The translations under genes were made by a program, and so were the position numbers. A stretch of 64,000 nt of DNA from Tremella fuciformis (taxonomy: Eukaryota; Basidiomycota; Tremellomycetes; Tremellales; Tremellaceae). The notes under the pieces were generated by a model. It saw nothing but the letters and a program-made list of their open reading frames with translations, was not told the DNA's origin and did not search any database. Of the stretch, positions 51,620-61,560 are shown piece by piece (the first letter of the stretch is position 1; every line of letters starts with the position of its first letter). The stretch spans positions 2,480,001 through 2,544,000 of the forward strand of contig CP136490.1 of the NCBI GenBank assembly GCA_032768795.1. The letters are read 5' to 3'.

Positions 51620-52525
51620 TCAGCGACTAGACGATTTGTGAAGATCCACGTAGTATTGCAGGGCGACCAGCACCTCCTCCTGCTCACCTTGCGATTTTTG
51701 AGCAGTTTCCTGTAAACCCTTGAAATATTTTTTCGAGGCTTTCGCTTTGCGCCTCGATGTTCGTCCCTCGGCCGACTCTGCGTGCTTTTTGAATCGGTCC
51801 AGTGACAGTTTTTGCCTTTCCACGTAAGCCGAAAGGACCTGTTTATGACTTTTGACCGTTGTAGCTGTCTCCTGAGTAGGAGCGTCTGCGGACTCTGCCA
51901 TACCGCTCTGAGGGTCGTTGACGGTTTGCGAGCTTGCCGCCGGCCACGAGTTTTCTGGTATGCCATAGTTGAGGCGCAAAGTCTCCTGAACCAGCCGATT
52001 GTAATTATCTTGCGCCCAAGGAGAGCTGGGATACTCTAAAGATCTGATGTCGTTCGGCGAGCACGGGGAGCTGTCAACACTTGTTTGGCTTCCGTACAGA
52101 ATAGGGGGCGCCATTGTCGATCGCGAGGTAGGCGAAGGGGGTATCCACAGTTTCCCGGGGTGCGGATCAGGCCATTCGACGGAGCTCTGGTCGTGCTGAT
52201 GCCGCACAGGAGCAGCGGGTGTCCGCAGTGACAGAGCTGACGCGGTATTGACATTAGGAAGTCTCCTGGGAGGTTTTGGGGCGGCTCGTCCTCTAGCTGA
52301 GAGCCCATCGCTGTCTGGTAGTGATGTATGCCCGCCGCTCGAGGGCTTTCTTGAGTGTGAACCTGAGCCTGGCAAGAGTCTTGCTGGAGACTTGCTCCTC
52401 GATGAGTTTTCGGTGGGTTCCTCGTCAGCTGGCACCTGTGGCGAAAGCGTCGGGGACGAGCTGACGCTGCGCCACGCTTCTTTGAATACCCCCCTAATTG
52501 ACGGACGCTTAGGTTGCTCAGACAT
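51620..52525 (-). CDS. Orphan Ser/Pro-rich protein with basic coiled C-terminus
   Basis: 301 residues in one frame. Start M-S-E-Q-P-K-R-P-S-I-R-G-V-F-K-E-A-W. The first 170 residues are Ser/Pro-rich and include D-P-H-P-G-K-L-W, matching the P-H-P-G-Q-L motif in the gene at 48945-49697. The C-terminal 80 residues are helical and basic (V-E-R-Q-K-L-S-L-D-R-F-K-K-H-A, then R-R-K-A-K-A-S-K-K-Y-F-K). No signal peptide or membrane segment. Function unknown. Confidence 0.6.
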   Translation of the reverse strand: MSEQPKRPSIRGVFKEAWRSVSSSPTLSPQVPADEEPTENSSRSKSPARLLPGSGSHSRKPSSGGHTSLPDSDGLSARGRAAPKPPRRLPNVNTASALSLRTPAAPVRHQHDQSSVEWPDPHPGKLWIPPSPTSRSTMAPPILYGSQTSVDSSPCSPNDIRSLEYPSSPWAQDNYNRLVQETLRLNYGIPENSWPAASSQTVNDPQSGMAESADAPTQETATTVKSHKQVLSAYVERQKLSLDRFKKHAESAEGRTSRRKAKASKKYFKGLQETAQKSQGEQEEVLVALQYYVDLHKSSSR

Positions 52526-53212
52526 AAGGTTTTTGAGGGTTTTTCTATGTCAGAGGAGGTTGGATTGGGGCTCATGGGGACAATGCAGATTTGCGGAACT
52601 CGCCCTCGGAGGCGCACGAACTTCTTAAGCAAGCTAGAGACGCTCATCGCATTTTGTCCTTCCGTTCAGACGGAATGAAAGGGGACCATTTGGTGCGCGT
52701 AAGAAAGTTCCCGCGCCTTCAACAGCCCCACCTCCCTCTCAAGGCCTCGTTTCGATGGGCGATCCACTGAAGTTTGATTGTAAGGAGCGCTGGAACGCGA
52801 GACTCCTCCTAAACCTGGGTCGGAGCCTCAATAAGATTCTCCTTCTGAATTTGGAAGCCCATTGAGGAAGTCTTGTCCTCTCTCGGCTCCTCCCCTTCCC
52901 TGCCGGGCAAGGGGCCATGTCCCCAGGCTCCGCCGCCAGAGCCCAGACCGCTGCGCTAGTAGGCCCAGGCTTGAGCCTTTGGATTCGGGAAGCTTCTCGT
53001 GGACTTCCGCCAGAGAGACCCCCGAAGGGCAGGTGTCAGGTCACGAATCTGTCTGAGAAGTCAGGTATTGCCATGGCGGCTGATTGCGCTGAGACCTGCA
53101 CTTCTGTAAATCTGCATTGATTGTAAGATGACCCGCTCGTTGCGTGCGCTTGCGGCTGGAGCACTTATCCCGGGGGCGGCTGAACCGGCCTGCCTGCGCT
53201 CGCATTCGACGC
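52526..53212. other. Intergenic
   Basis: No supported gene. Lies between the orphan start and the 3' end of the amino-acid permease. Confidence 0.45.
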
Positions 53213-55488
53213 TTATACGGGAGCAGCGCAGCCAAAGGATGTCGCTGCCGCGGTCTGAAAGGTCTCTTTGATGGTCTCGACCTAGCCTCTCAGCTCTCAA
53301 ACCCTCTGGCCTGCATCTCCGTACAGCGGTTCCACTCACCGAGCCCCACATGCCAAGTCCACAAGTCGCCATCGCCGCCAGGAAATAGACAAAGTTGATG
53401 CCTTTGAACCAGACCCGACCGCCAAATAGTCCCCTACGCCACCTCGACCACGACCGCCAGGTATCGATCCGGTTCGGCCCCTGGCCTGGGACGTACACGC
53501 CGTCGGCCTTGGACGCATCGGCGTGAATGTCGAATGCGAGCTGCATGGCCGGTGGCAGCGAGTACGAGAACTGCAGCAGGCACGCGGCGCCGATCAAGCC
53601 TTGAATCGTCTGGACTTGCGGGATGGCAGTGCCGATGATGAAGGATATAGCCCACATCGCACATTGCAGCTGAACGTTGTGAGATTGTGGTCATATACAG
53701 CAGAGGACTGAGGACTCACCACAACCCACCAGACGAAACCCATCTTGGACATGAGGTCTGGCCCGCTGATGAGGTCTTCGAAGATGAACCAATACACCAC
53801 CTTGACGGCGATGTTGAGGTATGTTACCGACGCCATGGTGTACGTCCAGAGGGAGAGGCCGTTGCCGACGCTCTGCCACGAGTACTTCGACACGCCCTGG
53901 AACGCTACAGGCAGGGTGTACTGGCCTTGTAGAGCATAGACGTAGGTGCCGTACAGGATGTAGATGACGCCTACGATGCCCTCGGCGAGCCCGAAGGACC
54001 TGGCAAACTCGAATGGGTTGCGCATCTCGTTCATGAATCTGTTGTTCGTGAGCGAGACGGTCTGAGCGCACGGAAAGGGACCTACTCGACGAAGATCATC
54101 AATCCCGACCAACCAAACACCATGTTCACTTGACATCAGCTTCAGCCGAGATTTTATTTTGTACGACGTACTCGCTCCGTTGACGGAGTTGGCGAGACTG
54201 GAGTTGATCGTCGCGTGGACTTCGATAGGAGGGTAAGGTGGGCCCTGAATACCGTACGCCTGGGACGCAGAGTAGTAGTTGGGCGCGGAATGAGCAATGA
54301 AGCCCATCGAGATGAAGACGACCGAGAGGTTGATGACGACGTTTGCCGAAGCAACGTACGACAGCTTGGACAGGGATCGGAAGGGGATAGAGTTGAGCAG
54401 GCCGATGACTGTCCAAATGACAATGGACACGATGAAGCAGAGCGAGCCGTGCGGCGCTGTAAGCTGCGTCATGATCTGCGCGTTGGCGATGTTGTTGGAG
54501 CCTGAGTGTCAGTGCACCTACAACGCGCCCAGACGCTTTGGACTCACCAACAATGAAGATGATTTGCACGACTTGAATGGTGGAGACGCCGTAGTGGCCG
54601 ATCTTGCCGAAGAACACCTCCATGAGCTCGCCGTACGAGTGAATCGGGTGGCGGTCAGAGTCGAGCTTCCTGTCAGCAGCGCACCTCACCCCTCACCCAA
54701 TCAACTTACCCGCAGGTACAGGTTGAGGATCAAGAATGACGAGTACAAAGCGGCGATACCAAAGGTGAGGTCTGGACCAATCAGCCAGCGCACAGATTCG
54801 TCGTTGATGCCTACAGAGCATGATGCCCCCAACCAGGCCCACTGTGGACATGGCATACGGCGCGTTAGTCGGCCCAATCACGTCTGTGGTGATCTGCACC
54901 CGGGTAAGCACCTCATACTCCTCCCGCGAGGTCGGATAGCTGACCAGGAAGAACATCATGGCCCAACTGGCGGTCCTGAGCTTCCGCCTTGCCTCCGCCT
55001 TGTCCTGGGCGAATTCCGCCAAAGCGAGCTCTTTCCTCTGCTGCTCGCTGACAGCTCCGCCATTACCTGCACCGATATTGTCGTTCACCACTGGTTGAGC
55101 ACCAAAAGGCGTGGCGTCTTCGGGATGCGCGAGCGGGTTTCCCGGGACGGGCGGACCGAACCTGTTCTCGAAGAAGCGGAACCAGCGAGCCTTGCTCCAC
55201 TTCGCGCCCCTACCGTGTCTTCAGCATGGCTGGGCATTGGAAGGGGACTCACGACCCAGCCTCCTCTTCATACGTGATCCGCTGCTTGTTGGCGTAGTAG
55301 ACGAGCTCCTCAATCGGCACTCGTGCCAGACGACCGATCTTAGATCCCCTTCCCACCTGACCAGCATGTTCAATCTCATCGAATGCTGCACCGATCCGCG
55401 CCGGGGCGAACCCGCCGGTATGTTCGTGCCCCTTCTCTCCTTCGTTCGCCATCGCCAAAGACTTCTCGTTGACCTGCGAGGCGCTCAT
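53213..55488 (-). CDS. AAAP-family amino acid permease, nine exons
   Basis: Exons (minus) 55253-55488, 54815-55209, 54710-54771, 54548-54665, 54172-54501, 54086-54128, 53720-54038, 53340-53669 and 53213-53281 give 633 residues. It is a proton/amino-acid symporter with a long cytosolic N-terminus (about 170 residues) and about eleven membrane segments. Family landmarks are T-D-V-I-G-P-T-N-A-P-Y-A-M in TM1, L-D-S-D-R-H-P-I-H-S-Y-G-E-L after TM2, G-S-N-N-I-A-N-A-Q, F-G-W-S-G-L-M-I-F-V-E and E-M-R-N-P-F-E-F. The 43-nt intron at 54772-54814 was chosen because it gives M-L-Y-L-T-F-G-I-A-A. The smallest exon is 43 nt. Plasma or vacuolar membrane cannot be decided. Confidence 0.9.
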
Positions 55489-56246
55489 GGCGGTTCAAGG
55501 TAGAGGAGAGACCTGTGAGACTCTAGGAGACTCAGATCGTTAGCCCTTCAAGCTTGATACATGCTTATAAACAATCGCCAGGACTGATGGCGGCCTCCGT
55601 CATCACCTCTATGTGTAGAAGCTGGAAGTCATCAATACACGCGGTCGACATGATTGATCACATGGCGGTCATCAAGCTGGACGGGTAAACCATTTCTTAC
55701 GCCGAAGGGGAGTACGATTCGTCCGTTATTTTAAGAACCAGGTCACATGCTTTTCCATGACTTTAGGGAAATACTAAGCGGCAGTCAAATTACCTTGGAG
55801 CTGTAGACCCTCTAGCGAGGTCGAGTCAGAGAGTGGGAGTAGAGGGAGGCAAAGCGGCAATGTAGACAGGAACCAGATCTATATGTAGCTTGCGGATTCG
55901 ATGTGCGTACTGTACTGTAGCTTACGTCACGGCGGAGACGGAACACAGTAGCTCCGGAAGCTAGATGGTCTTGGGTCTTGATAGGTTGAAGCAGTCCGGT
56001 ATGTAAAGATCCTGGTATCGCGTCGTGACGTCTTGGGAATTTAGCAAGAGGATTGGGAAGCTCTCTCATTGCGAAACGACACTGACACACCACGACATGC
56101 TGCTTGGTCAATACTCGGCAGACTTTCACCGAGGTTCTGGTCTCCGTTGACAGAGAGAAAAGCGGGAGCTGCCGATGACTAGACGGCTACAAAGAAAGGC
56201 AGCAAGTCGTAAATGGCATCGCTTAAGCTGTATGCGCCGTTCCGAC
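55489..56246. other. Intergenic, permease promoter
   Basis: No supported gene in about 750 bp. Confidence 0.45.
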
Positions 56247-56914
56247 TTAAGTCGCGGAAGGCCCTTCGCCATAGTTATCATCCCACTCCTCCTCCTCCTC
56301 GTAGCCTTCCTCCTCCCCTTCGAGAATGGGCTCTGTCATGAGCCAAGATGGTGGGATCTCCCAACCATCTTTATCGACGGTGATACCTGATCGTGTTCGC
56401 TGCAAACTTCGATTGTCTGGTGTGGGCGTGGGCGCTGGCGATGGCGATGGCCTCATGTCCTGTCCTTCAAAGTGGCTCCATAAGGCGACCGCTGATCCCG
56501 CTATCGACCTATCATCACTGGTAGAAAGCCGGGAAAAGATGTAGCGTATACTCTGCGTCTCGCCTGAAAGTCTTTCAGGCAGACTCCCTGGATTTGCCGT
56601 GATGATGCTCCCAAGGCGATGGCGGAAAGCCCGTTCCGAATATCTCACTTCCTGTGCTAAGGTGGAGATTTGGGGCATGATGTCTTTGAGCCTCCGAACA
56701 TCAGCATTGAGATCACCTGAGGCGCTAGACCTGCTTGGCGTTGAGCTCGCTGGGCGGCTCCCTGCATAGTCAGACTGGTTTGGTTCTATGTACCTGGGCT
56801 CTTACCTCGAGCCGTAGATCCACCAGACGTTCGGGTCGACTGACCGGCAGTGTTACTGCTGGTGTCAAGCGCTTTCCCTGCTTTATTGTTCTTTCTGCGC
56901 GACCAACTCTTCAT
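56247..56914 (-). CDS. Small orphan with PG motif, family S member 1, two exons
   Basis: Exons 56806-56914 and 56247-56761 (44-nt intron GTAAGA to TGCAG) give 207 residues. Start M-K-S-W-S-R-R-K-N-N-K-A is strongly basic. A Ser/Thr-rich linker leads to a helical part with the family motif F-R-H-R-L-G-S-I-I-T-A-N-P-G-S-L, then a Pro/Thr linker and an acidic Glu/Asp-rich end. The motif F-x-x-R-[LVM]-x-x-[IV]-x-x-x-P-G occurs in the next two genes on this strand with the same two-exon layout. Function unknown. Confidence 0.65.
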
Positions 56915-57525
56915 TGGTATTCCGGATGAACTGCCTTGATGGAAGTCTACCCCGAAGTAATGGGACAGCAAGAAAGACAGCTTTGACGTGCGCTGTACGG
57001 GCGGACTTTGTGGTCCGCACCTACGGCTCCGATCATCCTGTATCCTTTCTCTTGCTGAAACGTTATATATCCATGGGGGAGGTCGCCTAGTATTGCGTGC
57101 GCATTGCGACATTGAGTTCCATCCCCGATGGGCAGACTCGTAGTGGCTTCACATGCTCGATCCGCATTGTTTGCCACTTTGTACGAGAGGAGAGGGACAA
57201 ATGGTCGATCCAACTAAAAACAAAGGCCCGTGCGTGCGCGCGCGTATCCTTTGTTCAATCCTCTCACCCAAATTTGTTGTTGAGCTCCCCCCGACACATG
57301 TCGTGAAGTGCTGGGACCTTTACTTGTGTTTGTGGGGAATACCTCCCACCAGTATGACGGCAGAATAGCCTCCTTGTCTGCTCCGTGCCAGACCACAGAT
57401 GGCGGAGACCACATCGGGGATCGCACGCACAGTATTGAGGAGTCTGATGCATGAAGGGGGATACTGAACAGGTACTAGGTAAGGGCTAGAGTCGGAAAGC
57501 TGGTGGGGGAAATCATAGCCAGCAA
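56915..57525. other. Intergenic within family S cluster
   Basis: No supported gene. Confidence 0.4.
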
Positions 57526-58159
57526 TCACCCTGACTGCCCCCAAGAGGTTGAAGCGAAGTCCTTCACACTGACACCGGATCCCGAGGGCCCCGCCATTAG
57601 CCCATCTATCGACGGCATTGGAGGTGATGCAGATGCGCTATACGCACGGCGAGGGGAGGACGTGACCGTCTGAGAGGTGTAGACGGACGGGCGACCCTTG
57701 AAACGGTCGAGTAGAGTCCTCGCAGCTGCTCCCACGCTACCCTTCGATGATCTCGAGCGGGGATCCTTATAGTCGGTCGTCTGCTCCCCAAGCTTGCTTA
57801 GTGCGTCGCCCAGCGTTGGGTGTATCTCTGTAAAAGTCTCTCGAAGGGCCCCTGGAGGATTCGCAGCAATGCTGGCAACCCGCCCGCGAAACAACGTGAC
57901 TGAGATACCGTATAAACGGACGATGGGTTCAACTACATGGCTATTTTCCGTGGAGTTCAAGATGTCACATGCTGATTGGGCTAGAGCAGCCGCTGACGCG
58001 GTATCGGGAGCTGTTGAAGAACCTGTCACCCCTTAGTGGCGGCATGGTCGGATGGAACCTACCAGTCGATGCAGATCGACTTGGGCTCGAGTTAGGAGAT
58101 TGATCGAGTGCGGTCGCCACCTGTTTGCCTTTTTTGCTCCTCTTGCCGCAAATACCCAT
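57526..58159 (-). CDS. Small orphan with MGIC N-terminus, family S member 2, two exons
   Basis: Exons 58063-58159 and 57526-58022 (40-nt intron) give 197 residues. The N-terminus M-G-I-C-G-K-R-S-K-K-G-K fits N-myristoylation at Gly2, palmitoylation at Cys4 and a basic patch, which together would place the protein on a membrane. The second exon holds the family motif L-F-R-G-R-V-A-S-I-A-A-N-P-P-G-A-L within a helical region. A basic Ser-rich tail follows. No named domain. Membrane targeting is inferred from the motif only. Confidence 0.65.
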
Positions 58160-58647
58160 CGTGCGTGGAATCGTTGTGGTGGGTCCCGAGACGCTGAGAC
58201 ACGAGGGATATATGAGGCATATAGCAACAGAAGCAGTGCCGCTCCCTTGAGGCCGGTCGCCTCTATCATACCTAGACGTTGAAATTAAAGCTGCACTTTG
58301 CTCGCCAACGACTGCACCTTGACCTCAGCGCAGAAAGACGTTTCGACATCCTTCAGTGGAAAGTGTCTTGGCATTGCGGCTCCCTTGATCTGAACAGCCT
58401 AAACCCAGCACTATGAGGCCAAGCCAGACCAAGGAGAACGCGCATACCTGCACCGCTTTTCGCCAAGCCATCGTGACCTGAGGCGCTGAAAAAAGGAGAG
58501 CTCAATTCATATGTGCATGCTGATGCAACTAGAGTAAAACGAGATACGATGTGTACAAAAGATTGAGAAATTGGCAAGAACTCTGATGTCAAACGGAGCG
58601 ATTGCGCTACATATAGTATATTGCGAAGCGCCAAAGCTAGAAGTCTC
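58160..58647. other. Intergenic within family S cluster
   Basis: No supported gene. Confidence 0.4.
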
Positions 58648-59330
58648 TTACGTCGATGACGGTTGTGGACGCAGCGTCTCACCAGAGAGGTGCGGCGAAG
58701 GATTCCCAGGCAGTGTTTCGTCACTATGACTAGGCGCCGCGTTGTTGGCGCTGCGCGAGGAAGTGGTCACGGGAGGTGCCAAGTGTTGAGGGGATGGTGC
58801 CGTAGTCACAGTCCGCCATCCAGGACGGTAGTGGTCGTTCAGCTGCAGAGCAGCGTCTCTGACGGACCCATCTGCATCCCTGCTGAGGGCCGAGAGCGTC
58901 CCGTCAATCGCTGACCTCTCTGTATTTTGAAGGCGGGTACGCACATGGCCAGGATCGCGCTGAATGACATTGTCCATTCGCTGGAGAAAGGCGTTCGTCG
59001 TGCTCCCGTGTGAAGTTGCCGCAGCAGTCACCTTGCGACCATTCCTCTTGAGCGTGTCCAGATCCTTGCGAAGGCGCTCCCTCAAAGACGCAGACACGGT
59101 GGCGCTAGCTGTCGTCAGCGCTATCGTTCGTCCGAGAACTCGCCTGTTCCAGCGTTTCGCACGCGCGCTTGCGACGCCCCAATGAGTGTGGAACGCGACA
59201 CTTGGGGTCCCTGAGTGGGTGTCCCGGACCGGCTTGCGCTCACTGTTTCACCGGATTGGCGATCAGCCTTATCGCCCTCGGTCCTAGCCCCGCTCGAGCC
59301 GCTCGATTTGCGAAGTATGCCCCATCTCAT
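58648..59330 (-). CDS. Small orphan, family S member 3, at least two exons
   Basis: The first exon starts at 59330 (M-R-W-G-I-L-R-K-S-S-G). The second frame ends at 58648. The join is uncertain: a 35-nt intron 59105-59139 restores the frame, and longer ones are possible. The second exon has a charged helix (L-R-E-R-L-R-K-D-L-D-T-L-K-R-N-G-R-K) followed by the family motif F-L-Q-R-M-D-N-V-I-Q-R-D-P-G-H-V, then a Ser/Pro/Thr tail. The basic N-terminus and two-exon plan match members 1 and 2. Function unknown. Confidence 0.55.
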
Positions 59331-59776
59331 CCTCAGTGTTTGCAATTGTTGCTTTGACTAGTACTCAAACGTGTCACAGGTGGGAGCGATCGAGTACAAC
59401 AGTCGCCACGAGCTTTGCTGAGCACGTTGCATCGCCTCTCGCCTTCTCAAAAAATCTACTCAACGACCTTGTATGCAGTACGTGGGCAGCATCGAGGTCC
59501 TCCGTTGTCCTGTCGTCCAAGCATGATGCTCAACATCAAGTATTGACGTCACTAGACTTCTCGTTGCAGAACCCCGGCAACCTGGTGGGGTCATACGCGT
59601 TCAATGTCGCACAAGGGGTGCGTGCATGTATGCATCATTTTCAGGGACGACTCTATGTGTCTGTGCGCGGAAAGAAGGTGCCACACGATACGGGACTGAC
59701 GACATTCGTGAATGACTATAGTTTTCCATCAAAGGCATAGCCCTACTGAAGCACCTGCTCACGCTCTGCTTGGCGC
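59331..59776. other. Intergenic within family S cluster
   Basis: A 134-codon plus-strand frame (59336-59740) overlaps the first exon of the minus-strand gene by a few bases and shows nothing recognisable. I do not call it. Confidence 0.4.
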
Positions 59777-60274
59777 TCAGTTGGAGACCCTGTCTGTTCC
59801 GTCATGTCCGAGCGCCAATTGAAGCCCCGTACTTGCGGAGAGAGAGGAGTTCAGATTGGTGAGAGACCGACATGGGTCCAGCTCCTCGCTTCCAAGACAC
59901 TGTCCGTGCTTCTCACACAGCTCCATGTCGCCTCCTGCAGACGGTCTGCATTCTTCAACAAGCTCTCTGACCGAACGCCCAAGGCTATCTAAAGGTTTGA
60001 TGTCTAAGTTTACAGGTTCGGAGCAGACAGTCGGCAGGCTCTGAGAGATATACTGAGTAGCTGTGAGCGTGAGCTCGATACTCAGCCAAAGTACAAGTGC
60101 AGACCGACCTGTGGGCGCTCGTGCAGTCACGATAGCATCTGAGGCGAGCCGAGCCTCGTCATCCTTGTCTGGCTCATCTGGGCAGCAGGAGAACCCACAG
60201 CATAGTATACCGATACAGCAGCCTATGAAGCAGCTCAGGCAATCGTCATCACAGCATCGCCTGCGACTCATCAT
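59777..60274 (-). CDS. Small Cys-rich-headed orphan, two exons
   Basis: Exons 60109-60274 and 59777-60060 (48-nt intron, in-frame if retained) give 149 residues, or 165 unspliced. The first 32 residues are packed with Cys (C-C-D-D-D-C-L-S-C-F-I-G-C-C-I-G-I-L-C-C-G-F-S-C-C), like Cys-rich palmitoylated or CYSTM-type membrane anchors. The rest is polar, with L-D-S-L-G-R-S-V-R-E-L-V-E-E-C. The exon plan resembles the family S genes, but the PG motif is absent. Retention of the intron would replace L-L-x type residues with a hydrophobic stretch (L-V-L-W-L-S-I-E-L-T-L-T), so two protein forms are possible. Confidence 0.6.
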   Translation of the reverse strand: MMSRRRCCDDDCLSCFIGCCIGILCCGFSCCPDEPDKDDEARLASDAIVTARAPTGRSALVLWLSIELTLTATQYISQSLPTVCSEPVNLDIKPLDSLGRSVRELVEECRPSAGGDMELCEKHGQCLGSEELDPCRSLTNLNSSLSASTGLQLALGHDGTDRVSN

Positions 60275-61560
60275 TGACTAAGCAAGCGTTCAGAAGATGA
60301 GAGGCAGATCAGAGGGACGTCTTCGATCGGCAACGCCACTTTTGCAAAATGCCACAAACAGGAAGGTGACGTGGACTTATGTCTACGCGTCTTACGACGC
60401 TTATCAGTCCCGCTTGTTTCAGACGAGACGTCCCAAATTTCGACAACATCGACGTACTTGTTGTTCTTCGTTCACTTCGCCTTCATATAAGCCATATAGG
60501 TGAGCACTGCACCCCTCCCCATGTTCTCCACGCCTTGGAGTCGTCCCATCAACACCCTACACCCCCTTCTCATATGAAGAGCGGCACATTTGCCCCATTG
60601 GCACCTCTTGACCCAGGGCCCGTCTGCAGTCCCACGTCGTCTGACCCGCAAGGGCTCGTCGTGGACGGGACGGGCCGATGCTCTCACTGGACATCTGATA
60701 TCACCTCTCTCTCGCAGTGGATGTCAAGGAAAGTTTGGACTGCTGCTGACAGACAGAGCAGCTCCCTTTTACGCTTCGGGATATCGTTTTACGTCTGTCG
60801 TGTCATGCAGCGTCTCGTTCGTCTTTGTCTTCCCGCGCAGCCCTTCGCAACGTCATCGTTTCCCAGCCCGCCTGGCGCTCCTCTGTCCACTCGAACCACC
60901 ACGTCGCTCGCACGCTCGACTCTGCGCCTTCTTCCCCTTTCCCCTTTCTGCCGAGACGGTTGGGCGTCTGAGCAACGCGGAACCGTACGAGGCCGGGCGT
61001 GTGGAGGCAGAGGCAGATGCTGAGCAGATCAAACACCACGTCTCCCATACGCTGGCCGAGCGCGTCACATCTGCTCTCGCTCCCCGCGCGTCCTTTGACA
61101 GATCGCGCTCCGTGGAGTCAAAGGACGAGCCAGCAACTCCGACGCGTCTGGGCCCCCTATCCTCCCATCGCTCCCCCTCCAGCTCCAGAGCAGAGTGCGC
61201 TATCTCCCCCGAGCGCGACCCAGCGTCGCATCCCACCGTCCTACGCGCTGCGCAGAGCGGAGTTGCGTCTTCCTCTTTGTTCCGCTCGCTTGTTCTCGCT
61301 CGTCCGATGCGCACCCCTCCCCCTCTTCGCTCGACCACTATCATCGGTGAAGCCCAGATCCACCCTCAGCCCGTAACGCCCTCAGAAGCTGGAGTACGAC
61401 GTTCCGCTCTTCATTCATTCATCTGATCTGACCGTGCGGACTCGGTCGCACACTTCTGACCCCCGCTCACTGGGACCGTTTCGTCCCGCCCCGCCAGGTC
61501 CGCTCAACGCTGATTGCTGACGCCACTGCCGCCCGCCGAGCGTAGCCTCAACGGGACAGG
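60275..61560. other. Long pyrimidine-rich upstream region of the Zn2Cys6 gene
   Basis: About 1.29 kb between divergent starts. Plus-strand frames of 214 (60379-61023) and 278 codons (60590-61426) are open but consist of Ser/Arg/Pro runs from C/T-rich DNA and show no conserved segment. I read this as promoter and possibly a long 5' leader with upstream ATGs. Confidence 0.45.

Noticed and set aside
59336..59740. 134-codon plus-strand frame
   Set aside because: Overlaps the first exon of the minus-strand family S gene and has no recognisable features.
60590..61426. 278-codon frame upstream of the Zn2Cys6 gene
   Set aside because: C/T-rich DNA gives open frames on several phases. Ser/Arg/Pro composition, no conserved segment and no good end.
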